Shown: positions 35,160 through 35,648 of the stretch, piece after piece
Layout of the letters: the number at the start of each line of letters is the position of its first letter
How positions within the stretch are numbered: the stretch's first letter is position 1
DNA from: Acanthamoeba lenticulata
Taxonomy: Eukaryota; Discosea; Longamoebia; Acanthamoebidae
Assembly: GCA_002179805.1 (NCBI GenBank)
Contig: NAVB01001950.1
Location: forward strand, 1-35,648
Length of the DNA stretch: 35,648 nucleotides
Reading direction: 5' to 3'
Notes under the pieces: model-generated
Databases searched by the model: none
What the model was told of the DNA's origin: nothing
Seen by the model: only the letters and a program-made list of their open reading frames with translations
Program-made: the position numbers and the translations under genes

Positions 35160-35648
35160 ATGACGGGCAATCTCGATAGCGCGACCGGCTACGCATGGGT
35201 CATCGTCGACTCGACCATTTTCTTGTGGAACTTTACAGAGGTCAGGCTCTCATCCCTCCTCCAGTAACTCTCGAGACATTCGCCCCTTCCTCCGTCTGAG
35301 ACCTGCCCACCACTGATGCGCTGCTGCTGCTGCTGCTGCTGCTTTGTGGACCTGGCGGCTCATAAATTAGGAGGTGATGACGCGTTGCTTAGCCCTCGAG
35401 CTCCCGACCGGCGCACATACATTCGACGCCCGGCTAGTGTGCGTCGTGCCGCACGCCGCTGATCCACAGACCGGCGAGCGCATCCTCGGCCTGCTTCTGT
35501 CTTCCAAGGAGGGCTACGTGCTCTACTGGCCCGACGTCACCCACAACGCCAAGAGTGAGACCACCATCAACCTCAATCGGACCGCTAAGACCACGCGCGG
35601 AGGCAGTCCCTGCCTGGCCACCCGTCTCGCCGCCATCCCGCCGGCCGG
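35160..35648 (+). CDS. Nup133-like nucleoporin, 5' part, runs off the window
   Basis: Nup133 is a scaffold subunit of the Y-complex of the nuclear pore; its N-terminus is a beta-propeller. Two exons are seen: 35160-35240, ending GYAWVIVDSTIFLWNFTE, and 35371-35648, reading EVMTRCLALELPTGAH, RLVCVVPHAADPQTGER, LGLLLSSKEGYVLYWPDVTH and LATRLAAIPPA. The pattern of a G-W/Y-A-W strand followed by a segment ending in YWP fits the Nup133 propeller. The intron (35241-35370) holds a CTG run near 35321-35342. The ATG at 35160 could be the start or an internal Met of a longer exon. Codons are GC-rich and host-like, marking the return to host sequence. Confidence 0.65.
35321..35342. repeat. CTG trinucleotide repeat in an intron
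   Basis: About seven CTG units in the intron between the two visible nucleoporin exons. Confidence 0.8.

Noticed and set aside
1..35648. tRNA or rRNA genes
   Set aside because: No cloverleaf-forming sequence with a plausible T-arm and anticodon arm, and no rRNA-like stretch, was found by eye.

Overview
The window looks like nuclear DNA of an Acanthamoeba-like free-living amoeba. It carries GC-rich host genes split by short GT-AG introns (two ABCG transporters, a COMMD7 homologue, a mitochondrial carrier, a TKL-type kinase, acyl-CoA synthetase remnants, the start of a Nup133-like nucleoporin). These lie next to a block of gene families typical of giant viruses of amoebae. The host assignment is inference from gene style and content; there is no rRNA or other diagnostic marker here.

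Layout. 1-3.8 kb: two diverged copies of one two-gene DNA transposon (zinc-ribbon-like protein plus DDE transposase), placed head to head. The minus-strand copy is GC-rich, with a partner gene holding two in-frame TGA codons; the plus-strand copy is strikingly AT-rich, with an intact spliced partner. 3.9-5.0 kb: TKL-type kinase gene cut by a TAG. 5.2-7.9 kb: complete seven-exon ABCG half-transporter (minus). 8.5-9.7 kb: COMMD7 homologue (minus). 9.7-12.5 kb: poorly readable DNA and two convergent, incomplete acyl-CoA synthetase genes. 13.2-14.4 kb: broken coiled-coil gene. 14.8-17.5 kb: complete nine-exon second ABCG transporter (minus). 17.6-19.4 kb: SLC25A44-like mitochondrial carrier with an inverted repeat at its 5' end and a nonsense codon near its 3' end.

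20-34.5 kb: mosaic block, probably integrated giant-virus DNA. It holds F-box/ankyrin proteins with the giant-virus-style 27-residue repeat, fragments of the same family on both strands, a BCS1-type AAA ATPase, a C-terminally anchored membrane protein, a spliced coiled-coil/ADP-ribosyltransferase-like gene, several intact proteins of unknown function and a tandem paralogue pair with a shared promoter design (CRE-like palindrome next to a TATA-like box). Four genes end in or next to AATAAA. No capsid, polymerase or packaging ATPase gene is visible, so viral origin rests on the repeat and F-box families, the AAA gene and gene density. A host RhoGAP fragment and a secreted Cys-rich gene sit inside the block. 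At 35.2 kb host sequence resumes with the Nup133-like gene, which runs off the end.

A recurring theme is otherwise coherent reading frames stopped by a single TGA (transposon partner, F-box gene, AAA gene, carrier, coiled-coil gene, one small gene). Decay by C-to-T change is the simplest reading, because neighbouring long frames contain no internal TGA.
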